Source: Saccharicrinis sp050589685 (GTDB lineage: Bacteria; Bacteroidota; Bacteroidia; Bacteroidales; Marinilabiliaceae). From it: a stretch of 64,000 bases of DNA. A program made the position numbers and the translations under genes. The notes below the pieces were generated by a model. It was not told the DNA's origin, did no database searches, and saw only the letters and a list, made by a program, of their open reading frames with translations. The stretch lies in the NCBI RefSeq assembly GCF_050589685.1, contig NZ_JBNGOS010000023.1:47511-111510 (forward strand), read 5' to 3'. Below, in pieces: positions 25,787 to 35,447 of this stretch. Numbering within the stretch: the stretch's first letter is position 1; the number at the start of each line of letters is the position of its first letter.

Positions 25787-26845
25787 ATGGGAAAGTTGAA
25801 TAAAAAACAGAATAGATGGAACCTCAAAAAGTTCTTAATCATTGGTGGAATCTGTATCCTGATCGGAACAGTGTCGGCACTTGTGTTGGGCGGACGTCTG
25901 CCTTCCAGTTTTAAAAATTTCCTTTATAATGCGGGTTATTCCTTGATGATCGGATATGGTCTTTTTGCCAACGGTTTTGTTTTTTGTTTGGTAGATAAGC
26001 GATGGCTTTCCTGGATCAAACGCCCTGTCAGCAGTTTTTTTATCGCATTTTTGGTAACCACGGCGTATTCATCCATAGTAATACTTTTTACCAATTGGTT
26101 TTGGTATGGCTTTTTAATGGATTTAAGCTGGGATGAGTTTTGGCCATTTGGGAAAAAAATATTGCTTTTGGAGTATGCGGTTCTGTATTTTATCACTCAG
26201 TTTTTTTATGCCAGGGCATTCTTTTTTGAATGGCAGGAATCGCTGTTGGCGAAAGAAAAACTTAAACAAGAAGCTATATCGTTGCAATATAAGGTGTTGA
26301 GAAATCAGGTTAATCCGCATTTCTTGTTCAACAGCTTAAATGTATTAAGTTCCTTGATTAAGTTAGATGCAGAAAGGGCAGGGGTGTTTGTGGACAAACT
26401 ATCCGGTTTTTATAGGGATCTCCTGGGATTTAGAGGTAAGGAAATAGTTTCGGTGAAAGAAGAAATGCAATTTGTAAACCAATATATTAACCTACAAAAG
26501 GAACGTTTTGGCGATAATATTATTGTCGAAACACAAATAGATAATTTAGATGATTTTCAACTTATCCCGATGACTTTGCAAATGTTGGTAGAAAACGCCA
26601 TCAAGCATAATCAGGTCAGTAAGGAGAATAAATTAAAAATCAGATTATTTTTACAGGATGATTATTTAGTGGTGGAAAACAACTTGAAACCCTATTTAAA
26701 TCCTGTTGACGGAGAAAAGTTGGGACTGAAAAATCTGGGCGAAAGATATAAGTTTTTAACGGATCGTAATTTTGTAGTTGAAAATACGGATTCGCACTTT
26801 ACCGTTAAAGTACCTTTGTTACGTATGGAAGAAAACGTTGCCTGA
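25787..26845 (+). CDS. LytS/YehU-type sensor histidine kinase
   Basis: 352 residues. Four membrane segments (about 17-36, 50-70, 82-104, 123-143), then a coiled linker, then the His_kinase domain with QVNPHFLFNSLNVLSSL (phospho-accepting His178), the N box MLVENAIKHN and the G box GLKNLGERY. The ATG is preceded by AAAGG. Its stop codon is followed directly by the regulator ATG, so the two are translationally coupled. The signal is unknown; the upstream receptor and TPR gene are likely targets. Confidence 0.95.
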   Translation: MGKLNKKQNRWNLKKFLIIGGICILIGTVSALVLGGRLPSSFKNFLYNAGYSLMIGYGLFANGFVFCLVDKRWLSWIKRPVSSFFIAFLVTTAYSSIVILFTNWFWYGFLMDLSWDEFWPFGKKILLLEYAVLYFITQFFYARAFFFEWQESLLAKEKLKQEAISLQYKVLRNQVNPHFLFNSLNVLSSLIKLDAERAGVFVDKLSGFYRDLLGFRGKEIVSVKEEMQFVNQYINLQKERFGDNIIVETQIDNLDDFQLIPMTLQMLVENAIKHNQVSKENKLKIRLFLQDDYLVVENNLKPYLNPVDGEKLGLKNLGERYKFLTDRNFVVENTDSHFTVKVPLLRMEENVA

Positions 26846-27616
26846 ATGATGAAAGTTTTAATTATAGAAGATGAGCCATTGGCAGCCACACATCTCTCGG
26901 TTTTGATGAAAGAATGTGATTCGGAAATTGAAGTGGTGGATGTGTTGGACAGTGTTTCAAGCGCAGAAGAATGGTTGAAGTCAAACATGCATCCCCCTTT
27001 AATATTTATGGATGTGCATTTGGGCGATGGTATTTGTTTCGAAATATTTAACAGGGTGACGGTTGCCTCGTTTATCATATTTACCACTGCTTATGACCAA
27101 TACGCTCTCCAGGCTTTTAAGGTAAACAGTGTTGATTATTTACTGAAACCACTGACCAAAAACGCATTGTGCGATGCGTTGAGCAAATACAGGAGCTTCG
27201 CCCAAAAAGAAGAGGTGAAACCTTCGATGCCGGATATTTCAAAACTGCTGGAAGCCATCCAGAATAAAACCCCCGAATATAAAGATCGATTTGTTGTGAA
27301 GGTTGGTGCGCATATTCGCCCCGTTAACACCGCCGAAATAGCCTGCTTTTACAGCTTCGAAAAAGCGACTTACCTCCTGACTAAAATGGGTAAAAACTAC
27401 CTGGTAGATTATGCACTGGATAGGCTAGTGGATATGCTTGACCCTGCAATTTTTTTTAGAATCAACAGAAAGCATATTATTTCATTAGCCTCGCTTGAGG
27501 ATGTGGTATCACTTGGACCCGCTCGTATAAAGGTTAAAATACAAGCTTACCGGGAAGATGATATGCTGGTTTCGCGTGAGAGGATTAAGGAGTTTAAGAA
27601 CTGGCTGGAAGGGTAG
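26846..27616 (+). CDS. LytTR family response regulator
   Basis: 256 residues. The receiver has the acidic pair in IIEDEP, phospho-acceptor Asp56 in FMDVHLG, Thr in FTTAYD and Lys in YLLKPL. Residues about 150-256 form a LytTR DNA-binding domain (RFVVKVG, IACFYSFEKATYLL, FFRINRKHIISLA). It begins immediately after the kinase stop codon; the second ATG at 26849 is an equally good start. It is expected to bind direct repeats near promoters it controls. Candidate targets are the operon at 22887 and the palindrome at 25724. Confidence 0.96.
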   Translation: MMKVLIIEDEPLAATHLSVLMKECDSEIEVVDVLDSVSSAEEWLKSNMHPPLIFMDVHLGDGICFEIFNRVTVASFIIFTTAYDQYALQAFKVNSVDYLLKPLTKNALCDALSKYRSFAQKEEVKPSMPDISKLLEAIQNKTPEYKDRFVVKVGAHIRPVNTAEIACFYSFEKATYLLTKMGKNYLVDYALDRLVDMLDPAIFFRINRKHIISLASLEDVVSLGPARIKVKIQAYREDDMLVSRERIKEFKNWLEG

Positions 27617-27690
27617 TCATCAGTCAACAGTCATCAGTCAATGGTCGGCAGTCTTCAATCGATGGTCATCGGTTACCGGTCAAATGTCAG
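27616..27690. repeat. Degenerate GTCAATGGTC/CATCAGTCAACAG repeat cluster
   Basis: TCATCAGTCAACAGTCATC, AGTCAATGGTCGGCAGTC and ATGGTCATCGGTTACCGGTC follow each other right after the regulator stop codon. The same worn 10-12 bp words fill spacers at 40290, 40812 and 45520, with traces at 19625 and 22745. It is non-coding. A 360-bp open frame across 27558-27917 is an artefact. Confidence 0.8.
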
Positions 27691-28001
27691 TGATCTATAG
27701 TATAAGTGTTGTCAGGGCTCTTCCCATGGCCTTGGGCCGGGTGAAGAACAATTGCGTGGTAAGGAAGGTGGGGGTGCTGTATTTTCCATACGCTGTTTCT
27801 CACCTTGTGTTTTTTGCTCTCTTCTCCCTTCTTATGTCTTCGCTTTTTACTCACCGCACCGTGCTTTTTACTCATCTTTTACCTCTTACAACGCATCGCT
27901 ACTTTCTCCATTTATAAAGTCAACGTGGTAAAAAAGTCTTATTTTTAATAAGTATAAATTACATCTTGGGGGTAAAAATGTAATGTAGAGATTGCAATTT
28001 T
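27691..28001. other. Spacer with a short inverted repeat before the ATPase gene
   Basis: About 310 bp without a gene. ATTACAT (27958-27964) and ATGTAAT (27978-27984) form a 7-bp inverted repeat 17 bp before the ATPase ATG at 28002. It could be an operator for self-control. The C- and T-rich stretch at 27793-27900 looks like worn sequence with no family I know. Confidence 0.45.
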
Positions 28002-29225
28002 ATGGCTGCGAATATTACATTTGTCATGTTAAAATTACAAAAAGACAGCGTGCAGTCATTTTTTGAAACACATAAATATCTGATTGAAAACTTACAAGTG
28101 CCTTTGCGACGTAAGTTAATGGACGAAATTGATTGGAACCATCGTTTAATCGGAATTAAGGGAACCAGGGGAGTTGGTAAAACCGACTTTCTGCTGGATT
28201 TTGCCAAGCGTACCTATGGAACGGATAGAGCATGCCTGTATGTAAACTTGAATAATCTCTACTTTAGCGAAAACACCATTGTGTCATTTGCCGATCAGTT
28301 CCGAAAAACAGGGGGCAAAACACTGGTGCTGGATCAGGTATATAAATATCCGGGTTGGTCGGAAGAACTGAAATACTGTTACGACAATTTTACGGATTTG
28401 CAGATTGTGTTTTCGGGTTCTACCGTGATGAGGTTGCGCGAAGAAAACCCACACCTAAAAGAAATAGTTCATTCCTATAAACTGGAAGGGTTTTCGTTCA
28501 GAGAATTCCTGGAACTTAAAACGGGCGTCTCCTTTGAGTCATATTCTCTTTCGGAAATTTTGGAAAGGCATGAGGAGTTAGCCAGGGATATAGTTACCCG
28601 GATTAGACCATTGGCTTACTTTGGCGATTATCTGAAACACGGTTACTATCCGTTTTTTTTGGATAATACACATTATGCAGAGAATCTGATGAAAAGTCTC
28701 AACCTAATATTGGAGATTGACATTAGTTTTCTTCGTCAGATTGAACTGAAATATTTGCCGCGGTTAAGGAAGTTATTATATAAAATTGGGGGTGAAGCTC
28801 CTTTTCAACCTAATGTGAGTAAGCTAAGCGCACATATCAATACTTCCAGAGCCACTGTAATGAACTACCTTTATTATTTGCGCCAGGCGCGTTTGGTAAA
28901 ACTGTTGTATGATGGACCTGAGGATATGCAAAAGAAACCATCTATGATTTATTTGCACAATCCTAACCTGGTATATTCGATACGCAGGGCGGAACCGGCA
29001 AAAGATATTTTACATAAAACATTCTTTTACAATCAGGTGGGATGTAGTCACGAATTAACCTACTCTAAAGAGGCTGATTTTAAGGTTGACGACAAGCATC
29101 AATTTGTAATTTGTGGCAACGGAGGCAGTGATAAAGCTAAACCGGGGATATTGCAAGCACGAGATATGGTGGAGATAGGAAGCCAGGGGAACATTCCTTT
29201 ATGGCTTTTCGGATTTTTATATTAA
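28002..29225 (+). CDS. AAA family ATPase with DUF4143-type C-terminal domain
   Basis: 407 residues. Walker A GTRGVGKT is at 54-61. The position of Walker B reads LVLDQVYKYPGW, where relatives usually have LDEIQ, so the catalytic Glu is replaced by Gln. FSGSTVMRLREENPHLKEIV is the sensor-1 region. The C-terminal half (about 210-390) has a winged-helix-like segment (LSAHINTSRATVMNYLYYLR) and a nuclease-like end typical of the DUF4143 group. Such genes are common, scattered and often horizontally moved in Bacteroidota. Function is unknown, though a conflict or DNA-related role is often guessed. It stands alone between a repeat-rich spacer and nifJ. Confidence 0.86.
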   Translation: MAANITFVMLKLQKDSVQSFFETHKYLIENLQVPLRRKLMDEIDWNHRLIGIKGTRGVGKTDFLLDFAKRTYGTDRACLYVNLNNLYFSENTIVSFADQFRKTGGKTLVLDQVYKYPGWSEELKYCYDNFTDLQIVFSGSTVMRLREENPHLKEIVHSYKLEGFSFREFLELKTGVSFESYSLSEILERHEELARDIVTRIRPLAYFGDYLKHGYYPFFLDNTHYAENLMKSLNLILEIDISFLRQIELKYLPRLRKLLYKIGGEAPFQPNVSKLSAHINTSRATVMNYLYYLRQARLVKLLYDGPEDMQKKPSMIYLHNPNLVYSIRRAEPAKDILHKTFFYNQVGCSHELTYSKEADFKVDDKHQFVICGNGGSDKAKPGILQARDMVEIGSQGNIPLWLFGFLY

Positions 29226-29327
29226 AAATGTAGATGTAATCGACATATTGTTGTATTTTTATTGTCTGACATTCAGTAAATTAGAATAATTCTAAATAAT
29301 AGTAGTTAAAACTTAAATATTAAACAA

Positions 29328-32300
29328 ATGGCTAAAGAAAAGAAGTTTATTACCTGTGATGGTAATTATGCCGCTTCACATATCGCTTATATGTTTAGCG
29401 AGGTAGCTGCAATCTATCCAATAACGCCTTCTTCAACTATGGCGGAGTACATCGACGAATGGGCTGCCGGTGGAAGAAAAAACATTTTTGGTGAGACTGT
29501 AAAAGTAGAGGAAATGCAGTCAGAAGCCGGTGCTGCCGGTGCCGTTCATGGTTCGTTACAAGCAGGTGCGTTGACTTCAACCTTTACTGCATCGCAGGGG
29601 TTACTTTTGATGATTCCTAACATGTACAAAATTGCCGGTGAGTTGTTGCCGGGAGTTTTCCACGTAAGTGCTCGTTCATTAGCCGCTCAGGCGCTATCTA
29701 TTTTTGGCGACCACAGTGATGTGATGTCTGCGCGTCAGACTGGTTTTGCTATGTTAGCTACCGGTAGTGTTCAAGAGGTAATGGACCTGGCCGGAATTGC
29801 TCACCTTGCGTCTATTGAATCAAAAATTCCTTTCTTACATTTCTTTGATGGATTCCGTACTTCTCACGAGATTCAAAAGATTGAGTGCATGGATCAAGAA
29901 GACCTTAAAGGATTAATTGATCAGGAAAAACTTCAGGCTTTCCGCGACAATGCGCTTAATCCAGAGCATCCGGTTACCCGCGGTACTGCCCAAAACCCGG
30001 ATATTTACTTCCAGACTCGTGAGGCTTCCAATAAATATTACGATGCAATTCCTGATATGGTAGCTAAGTATATGGACGAGATTAGCAAGATTACAGGTCG
30101 TAAATATGCTCCATTTACTTACTATGGTGCAGAAGATGCAACTGATGTAATAATTGCAATGGGTTCTGTTACCGATACTATTAAAGAAACTATTGATTAC
30201 CTGAGCGCTGAAGGTAAAAAAGTAGGTTTAATATCTGTTCATTTATATCGTCCATTCTCAGCTGATTACTTCCTGAAAGCCGTTCCTGCTACTTGTAAGA
30301 ACTTATGTGTGCTTGACAGAACTAAAGAGCCGGGAGCTAACGGAGATCCTTTATATCTTGATATTGTAGAGGTTTACAATGGTGTTGCCAATGCACCTAA
30401 GATTATCGGTGGACGTTATGGACTTTCTTCTAAAGATACTACACCAACACAAATGATCTCGGTATATGAAAACTTAGCTGCTGCTGAGTCTAAAAATCAA
30501 TTTACTGTAGGTATTGTGGATGATGTTACTTTCAAGTCACTTCCAATGAAAGAAGAAATTTCTTTTGCCCAGAATGGAACTTTCGAAGGTAAATTTTATG
30601 GTTTAGGGTCTGATGGTACGGTAGGTGCCAACAAAAACTCCATTAAAATTATTGGTAACAATACCGATAAATATGCGCAAGCCTATTTCGCCTATGATTC
30701 TAAAAAATCGGGAGGTATAACTATTTCTCACCTTCGTTTTGGTGATACGCCAATACGTGCACCTTATTTGGTGAACACACCTGACTTTGTAGCCTGTCAC
30801 GTTCCTGCATACCTTACGCAGTACGATATGCTATCTGGTTTGAAAAAGGGAGGCACTTTCCTAATGAACTCTCACTGGGATGTTGAGGAAACTAAAAATC
30901 GTTTACCACAAGGCGTTAAGCAATATCTTGCGGCTCACGAAATAAACTTCTATATCATTAACGCAACAGCTATTGCTGAAGAAATTGGTTTAGGTAATCG
31001 TACCAACACCATCATGCAGTCTGCATTCTTTAAAATCGCCGAGGTAATTCCTTACGATTTTGCTGTTGAAAAGATGAAAGAAGCGATTGTTAAGTCTTTC
31101 GGTAAGAAAGGTGAAGACATCGTTAACATGAACTACAAGGCGGTAGAAAAAGGTGGAGCCGTAACTAAAGTTGAAGTTCCTGCCGAATGGGCATCTCTAG
31201 AGCCCAAAGGGCTTGAGTTCAGAACTGATGTGCCAGACTTTATCAAGGATATCGTATTCCCGGTTAACGCACAAAAAGGTGATGACCTTCCTGTTTCAGC
31301 ATTTAATGGTTACGAAGACGGTACTTTCCCCGCAGGTACAACTGCCTACGAAAAGCGCGGTATCGCCGTAAATATTCCTGAATGGCAGGTAGACAACTGT
31401 ATTCAGTGTAACCAGTGTTCTTATGTTTGTCCTCACGCTGCCATTCGTCCATTCCTGTTGAACGAGGAAGAATTAGCGAATGCTCCGGAAGGAACGAACG
31501 CTAAAAAAGCCAACGGTAAAGGATTTGACGGATTACAATATCGTATACAGGTATCTGCTCTTGACTGTACTGGTTGTGGAAACTGTGCGGATGTCTGTCC
31601 TTCCAAAACTAAGGCTCTTGTAATGAAGCCTCTTGATACACAGCGGGCAGAAGTTGAGCGTTGGGGCTACATGGCTGAGAAAGTAGCTGTTAAAGATAGC
31701 ATTATGCCTAAAACGCAAAATGTTAAAGCTTCGCAGTTTGCTCAACCATTATTTGAGTTTTCCGGTGCGTGTGCCGGTTGCGGTGAAACGCCATACATTA
31801 AACTAATAACTCAGTTATATGGCGATAGAATGATGGTGGCGAATGCTACCGGTTGTTCTTCTATTTACGGAGGTTCTGCCCCTGCAACTCCTTACTGTAA
31901 GAACTCGGAAGGTAAAGGTCCGGCTTGGGCTAACTCTTTATTCGAAGATAATGCCGAGTATGGTTTAGGTATGGCTACGGGAGTTAACAAATTGCGTGAC
32001 CGTATTGCGCGATTGATGACTGAAAACCTTACGGCCGTAAAAGCTGATACCAAAGCCGCTTTTGAGGCTTGGATTGAAGCTAAAGAAGATGGGGATAAAA
32101 CCAATGCTGTATCTAAAGCTGTGGTTGCTGCTTTGGAAGGTGAGTCTGCTCCTGTGGCCAAAGAAATACTTGCGTTGAAAGATTACCTGGTTAAAAAATC
32201 GGTTTGGATCTTTGGAGGTGACGGATGGGCTTATGATATCGGTTACGGTGGTGTTGATCACGTTTTGGCTTCCGGTCAGGATGTGAACATATTAGTCATG

Positions 32301-32864
32301 GATACCGAGGTTTATTCTAACACAGGCGGTCAGGCTTCTAAGTCAACTCCTGTTGGTGCAGTTGCTAAGTTTGCTGCTTCGGGTAAAAAAATTCGTAAAA
32401 AAGATCTTGGTTTAATGGCTACTACCTATGGTTATGTTTATGTTGCTCAGGTAGCCATGGGTTCTAACCAGGCGCAGTATTTCAAAGCACTTAAGGAAGC
32501 TGAAGCTTACCCCGGACCATCATTGATTATTGCTTATTCTCCATGTATCAACCACGGTTTGCGCGCGGGTATGGGAGCTTCGCAAAATGAATCTAAGAAA
32601 GCAGTTGAATGTGGGTACTGGCACCTGTATCGTTACAACCCAATGTTGGAGAACGAAGGAAAGAATCCGTTTGTATTAGACTCGAAAGAGCCACAATGGG
32701 ATCTGTTCCAGCAGTTCTTGAAAGGGGAAGTTCGTTACACAGCCTTATTAAAAGCATTCCCTAAAGAAGCAGTTGAGCTGTTTGCTGCCGCTGAAGAAAA
32801 TGCTAAATGGCGTTACAGTACTTACAAGCGTTTTGCTGAGTTAAACTACGAAGTTGTAAAGTAA
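29328..32864 (+). CDS. nifJ: Pyruvate:ferredoxin (flavodoxin) oxidoreductase, single chain
   Basis: 1178 residues, the full length of the one-chain enzyme. Domain order is as known: the pyruvate-binding N-terminus (YPITPSSTMAEYIDEWAAGG), the gamma domain (GGITISHLRFGDTPIRAPYL), two ferredoxin-type cluster motifs (CIQCNQCSYVCP and CTGCGNCADVCP), then the TPP domain with CAGCGETPY, GDGWAYDIGYGG and NTGGQASKSTP. It converts pyruvate and CoA to acetyl-CoA, CO2 and reduced ferredoxin in the cytoplasm. It marks an anaerobic or fermentative lifestyle. Codon use is more biased than in neighbouring genes, as expected for a highly expressed gene. It is monocistronic, with a strong terminator. Confidence 0.98.
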   Translation: MAKEKKFITCDGNYAASHIAYMFSEVAAIYPITPSSTMAEYIDEWAAGGRKNIFGETVKVEEMQSEAGAAGAVHGSLQAGALTSTFTASQGLLLMIPNMYKIAGELLPGVFHVSARSLAAQALSIFGDHSDVMSARQTGFAMLATGSVQEVMDLAGIAHLASIESKIPFLHFFDGFRTSHEIQKIECMDQEDLKGLIDQEKLQAFRDNALNPEHPVTRGTAQNPDIYFQTREASNKYYDAIPDMVAKYMDEISKITGRKYAPFTYYGAEDATDVIIAMGSVTDTIKETIDYLSAEGKKVGLISVHLYRPFSADYFLKAVPATCKNLCVLDRTKEPGANGDPLYLDIVEVYNGVANAPKIIGGRYGLSSKDTTPTQMISVYENLAAAESKNQFTVGIVDDVTFKSLPMKEEISFAQNGTFEGKFYGLGSDGTVGANKNSIKIIGNNTDKYAQAYFAYDSKKSGGITISHLRFGDTPIRAPYLVNTPDFVACHVPAYLTQYDMLSGLKKGGTFLMNSHWDVEETKNRLPQGVKQYLAAHEINFYIINATAIAEEIGLGNRTNTIMQSAFFKIAEVIPYDFAVEKMKEAIVKSFGKKGEDIVNMNYKAVEKGGAVTKVEVPAEWASLEPKGLEFRTDVPDFIKDIVFPVNAQKGDDLPVSAFNGYEDGTFPAGTTAYEKRGIAVNIPEWQVDNCIQCNQCSYVCPHAAIRPFLLNEEELANAPEGTNAKKANGKGFDGLQYRIQVSALDCTGCGNCADVCPSKTKALVMKPLDTQRAEVERWGYMAEKVAVKDSIMPKTQNVKASQFAQPLFEFSGACAGCGETPYIKLITQLYGDRMMVANATGCSSIYGGSAPATPYCKNSEGKGPAWANSLFEDNAEYGLGMATGVNKLRDRIARLMTENLTAVKADTKAAFEAWIEAKEDGDKTNAVSKAVVAALEGESAPVAKEILALKDYLVKKSVWIFGGDGWAYDIGYGGVDHVLASGQDVNILVMDTEVYSNTGGQASKSTPVGAVAKFAASGKKIRKKDLGLMATTYGYVYVAQVAMGSNQAQYFKALKEAEAYPGPSLIIAYSPCINHGLRAGMGASQNESKKAVECGYWHLYRYNPMLENEGKNPFVLDSKEPQWDLFQQFLKGEVRYTALLKAFPKEAVELFAAAEENAKWRYSTYKRFAELNYEVVK

Positions 32865-32892
32865 GCAAATTACTGAAACAATCATATTTATC

Positions 32893-32924
32893 AAGGGCGT
32901 TCCAGTTGGAGCGCCCTTTTTTTA
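32893..32924 (+). terminator. Strong intrinsic terminator of nifJ
   Basis: AAGGGCGTTCC (32893-32903) pairs with GGAGCGCCCTT (32908-32918; one mismatch) around a 4-base loop, followed by a T run. It lies 28 bp after the stop. Confidence 0.93.
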
Positions 32925-32947
32925 TACATTAACAAACAAGCCTTTTT

Positions 32948-33144
32948 TTAACCCGGATGATGCATTAGAACTTCGTCGTGAACATTGAAAGTGCAATAAA
33001 ACAAGGCTTTACTGAAACGAGGCATCACTTGTCCCGATTACTTTCGGGAGCATCGTTATGGTGAGTTGAAGTGAAGCAGCGGAGTGTCTTGTTTTGAAAC
33101 AATTTCAATGTGTAATAGATTTTCTAATGCATATTGCGGGTTTA
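32948..33144. repeat. Dispersed palindromic repeat, copy C
   Basis: Begins TTAACCCGGATGATGCATTAG and ends TAATGCATATTGCGGGTTTAA. Compared with copy A it carries an extra segment of roughly 22 bp (about 33026-33050) with its own small stem, CCCGA paired with TCGGG. The left half matches copy F at the window end almost base for base. Confidence 0.9.
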
Positions 33145-33367
33145 AAGATTAAAATCGCTTATGCAATTGTATAAAAGTTTGTAACTTATATACCACTTTG
33201 ACTATGAATTGAAAATCGACGAAGTCAAATTAGCACGTGATATCCCCTCAAAGCAGGATGTAAACATTTGCCGGCCGGTATTATTCAGGAACGTCCTCTT
33301 CAATGTATAGATAGTTTAAGTATTGGCATTGGCAGGATATTAACTATTCATACTTCAAAAGAATTTA
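33145..33367. other. Spacer between repeat C and the glycosyltransferase gene
   Basis: AT-rich, no recognisable gene. Together with the nifJ terminator and repeat C, the gap between nifJ and the next gene is about 500 bp. A 60-codon open frame starting at 33268 overlaps the true gene and is not supported. Confidence 0.5.
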
Positions 33368-34906
33368 ATGGCACAAAAAAATACAATACTTGGCTGTTTA
33401 ATTATACTGAAATTTGCCATCCAGATTTTGGCGATAGATTCGGGATATGAATTGCATCGGGATGAATATTTACATCTGGATTTGGGTAAACACCTGGCCT
33501 GGGGCTATACTTCAGTTCCTCCTGTTACGGCTTGGATATCATTTCTGATTATTCAATTCGGGAACTCCGCTTTTTCAGTAAAGTTTTTTCCTGCCTTGTT
33601 TGGCGTGCTAACAATGGTTGTGGTTTGGAAAATTGTTGAACAACTAAAAGGTGGGATTTTTGCGTTAATCCTGGCTTCTGTATCTGTGATTTTTTCAGTA
33701 TTAGTTAGGGTAAATACACTTTATCAGCCCAATTCATTGGAGTTTCTGTTGTGGACGCTCATATTCTATTTCGTTATCAAATATATTAATACCGAAAGCA
33801 ATAAGTGGATATGGATAGCGGCTGTAACTTTTGCGGTTGGTTTTTTAAATAAGTATAATATTGTTTTTTTGCTGTTGGGATTGTTGCCGGCCATATTACT
33901 TACCAATCACCGGAAAGTTTTTGCCAATAAACAGTTGTATTTTTCATTCATCGCAGGACTTATTTTGGTATCTCCTAATTTAATTTGGCAGTATGAAAAC
34001 GGCTTCCCGGTAATCAGGCATTTAAACACTTTGGCAGAAACTCAATTGGTAAATGTTCGCAGATTAGATTTTATAATAGAACAGCTCAAATTTTTTATGG
34101 GATCCTGGTTTGTTATTATACTGGCCTTAGCCGCCTTTTTTACATACAAACCTTTCAGGAAGTTTAAATTATTTTTTTGGAGTTATTTTTTTACCTTATT
34201 CCTCTATGTTTTTTTTAAGGCGAAGGGTTATTATGCCATCGGTTTATACCCTGTACTGCTGGCTTTTGGTTCGGTTTATGCGGAGCAACTGTTCTCAAAA
34301 GGTAGGTTGCGTTATCTAAGATTTCCGCTAATAATGATTCCTGTGTTGTCGTTTTTGGCGTTGTTTCAAATAGTACTGCCCGTGCTTTCGCCAGAACAAA
34401 TTGTTGAAAAAAAGGAACTTTTTCAAAAAATAGGTTTACTGCGTTGGGAAGACGGAAAAGATCATGATTTACCGCAGGATTTTGCGGACATGTTAGGTTG
34501 GAAGGAACTGGCAAATATGGTAGATTCTGCTTTAATGCAAATTCCTGACAAAGAAAATACCCTGATACATTGCGATAACTATGGTCAGGCAGGCGCTATC
34601 AATTATTATTCGAAGCAAATTTGTACGGATGCGGTATCGATGAACGCAGACTATATCTATTGGTACCCTTTGGAGGAAATGGTGATTAATAATGTAATAT
34701 TGGTCAAAGATTCCAGAGATACCGATACACAAAGGGAATTTGAACGGCCATATTTTAAGGAAGTTACCCTGGTTGGTGAAATAACTAATACCTATGCCCG
34801 TGAAAAAGGAACAACGGTGTATTTGCTAAAAGGAGCAACTCAGTCAATTAACAAAATTATGGAGGAAATTATACATTCGAGAATGCAGAATCCTAACTTG
34901 AACTAG
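33368..34906 (+). CDS. GT39/ArnT-like membrane glycosyltransferase
   Basis: 512 residues with about ten membrane segments. The first periplasmic loop, YELHRDEYLHLDLGKHLAWG followed by TSVPPVTAW, has the Asp-Glu pair and Pro-Pro of the PMT_2 group (dolichyl- or undecaprenyl-phosphate-sugar-dependent transferases, family GT39/GT83). It should move a sugar from a lipid carrier to an acceptor on the outer face of the inner membrane. A soluble domain of about 130 residues follows the last membrane segment. There are no glycan genes next to it, so the acceptor (protein, lipid A or other) is open. Confidence 0.85.
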   Translation: MAQKNTILGCLIILKFAIQILAIDSGYELHRDEYLHLDLGKHLAWGYTSVPPVTAWISFLIIQFGNSAFSVKFFPALFGVLTMVVVWKIVEQLKGGIFALILASVSVIFSVLVRVNTLYQPNSLEFLLWTLIFYFVIKYINTESNKWIWIAAVTFAVGFLNKYNIVFLLLGLLPAILLTNHRKVFANKQLYFSFIAGLILVSPNLIWQYENGFPVIRHLNTLAETQLVNVRRLDFIIEQLKFFMGSWFVIILALAAFFTYKPFRKFKLFFWSYFFTLFLYVFFKAKGYYAIGLYPVLLAFGSVYAEQLFSKGRLRYLRFPLIMIPVLSFLALFQIVLPVLSPEQIVEKKELFQKIGLLRWEDGKDHDLPQDFADMLGWKELANMVDSALMQIPDKENTLIHCDNYGQAGAINYYSKQICTDAVSMNADYIYWYPLEEMVINNVILVKDSRDTDTQREFERPYFKEVTLVGEITNTYAREKGTTVYLLKGATQSINKIMEEIIHSRMQNPNLN

Positions 34907-34985
34907 CTAAATTCAAATCGTTTTTTGGATTTTACCGAAGTGCTTGGTAAAGGCGCGATAAGCCGGGAAAAATTGGAAGAAGAAC

Positions 34986-35447
34986 ATGGATCGGGAAGGA
35001 AGTTTACAACCGGATTTTGTTAAAACTACGCGGAAGGACTTTGCTCAAATTCTAGAAATGATGCAAAATTTTTATAGGATGTACGATTATACTTTTAATA
35101 GAGAAAATACGCAGGCAGCACTGGATCAGTTTATTGGGATAAAAAGCCGGGACCTTGCTATATTATTAAGTTAAAGGATTGTATAATTGGATACATAGCC
35201 TTAACTTTTGGTTTTAGTTTTGGCTTTAGCGGGCGTGACGCTTTTATTGATGAGATTATCATTAAAGAAGACTTTAGGTATATAGGAGTAGGTACGCAAG
35301 CTATGCGGTTTATCAAACAAAGGGCAAAGGGGTAAGGTCTTGGTGCCATTCTTCTGGAAGTTGAAACATATAACCACCCTGCTGCCAATCTGTATATAAA
35401 ACAAGGATATGCTGATCGTAGCAGATATTTGTTAATAAAAGATGATA
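34986..35447 (+). pseudogene. Broken GNAT N-acetyltransferase gene
   Basis: Frame 1 from the ATG at 34986 reads TTRKDFAQILEMMQNFYRMY, then ALDQFIG. Near 35140 the meaning shifts to another frame: CIIGYIALTFGFSFG, DAFIDEIIIKEDFRYIGVGT, then a stop at about 35333 in QRAKG-stop, then LGAILLEVETYNHPAANLYI and KQGYADRSRYLLIKDD. These are the beta-4/beta-5, acetyl-CoA loop (here YIGVGT in place of RGxGxG/A) and C-terminal parts of a GNAT fold. At least one frameshift and one stop are needed, so it is a pseudogene unless sequence errors are present. Its tail overlaps the start of the next gene. Confidence 0.82.

Noticed and set aside
27558..27917. 119-residue open frame after the response regulator
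   Set aside because: It overlaps the regulator end and then reads through GTCAATGGTC repeats and a worn spacer; no protein features.
34907..34985. Possible short coding relic before the GNAT pseudogene (reads LDFTEVLGKGAISREKLEEE)
   Set aside because: Too short, no family recognised, and no start; may be chance or an older remnant.
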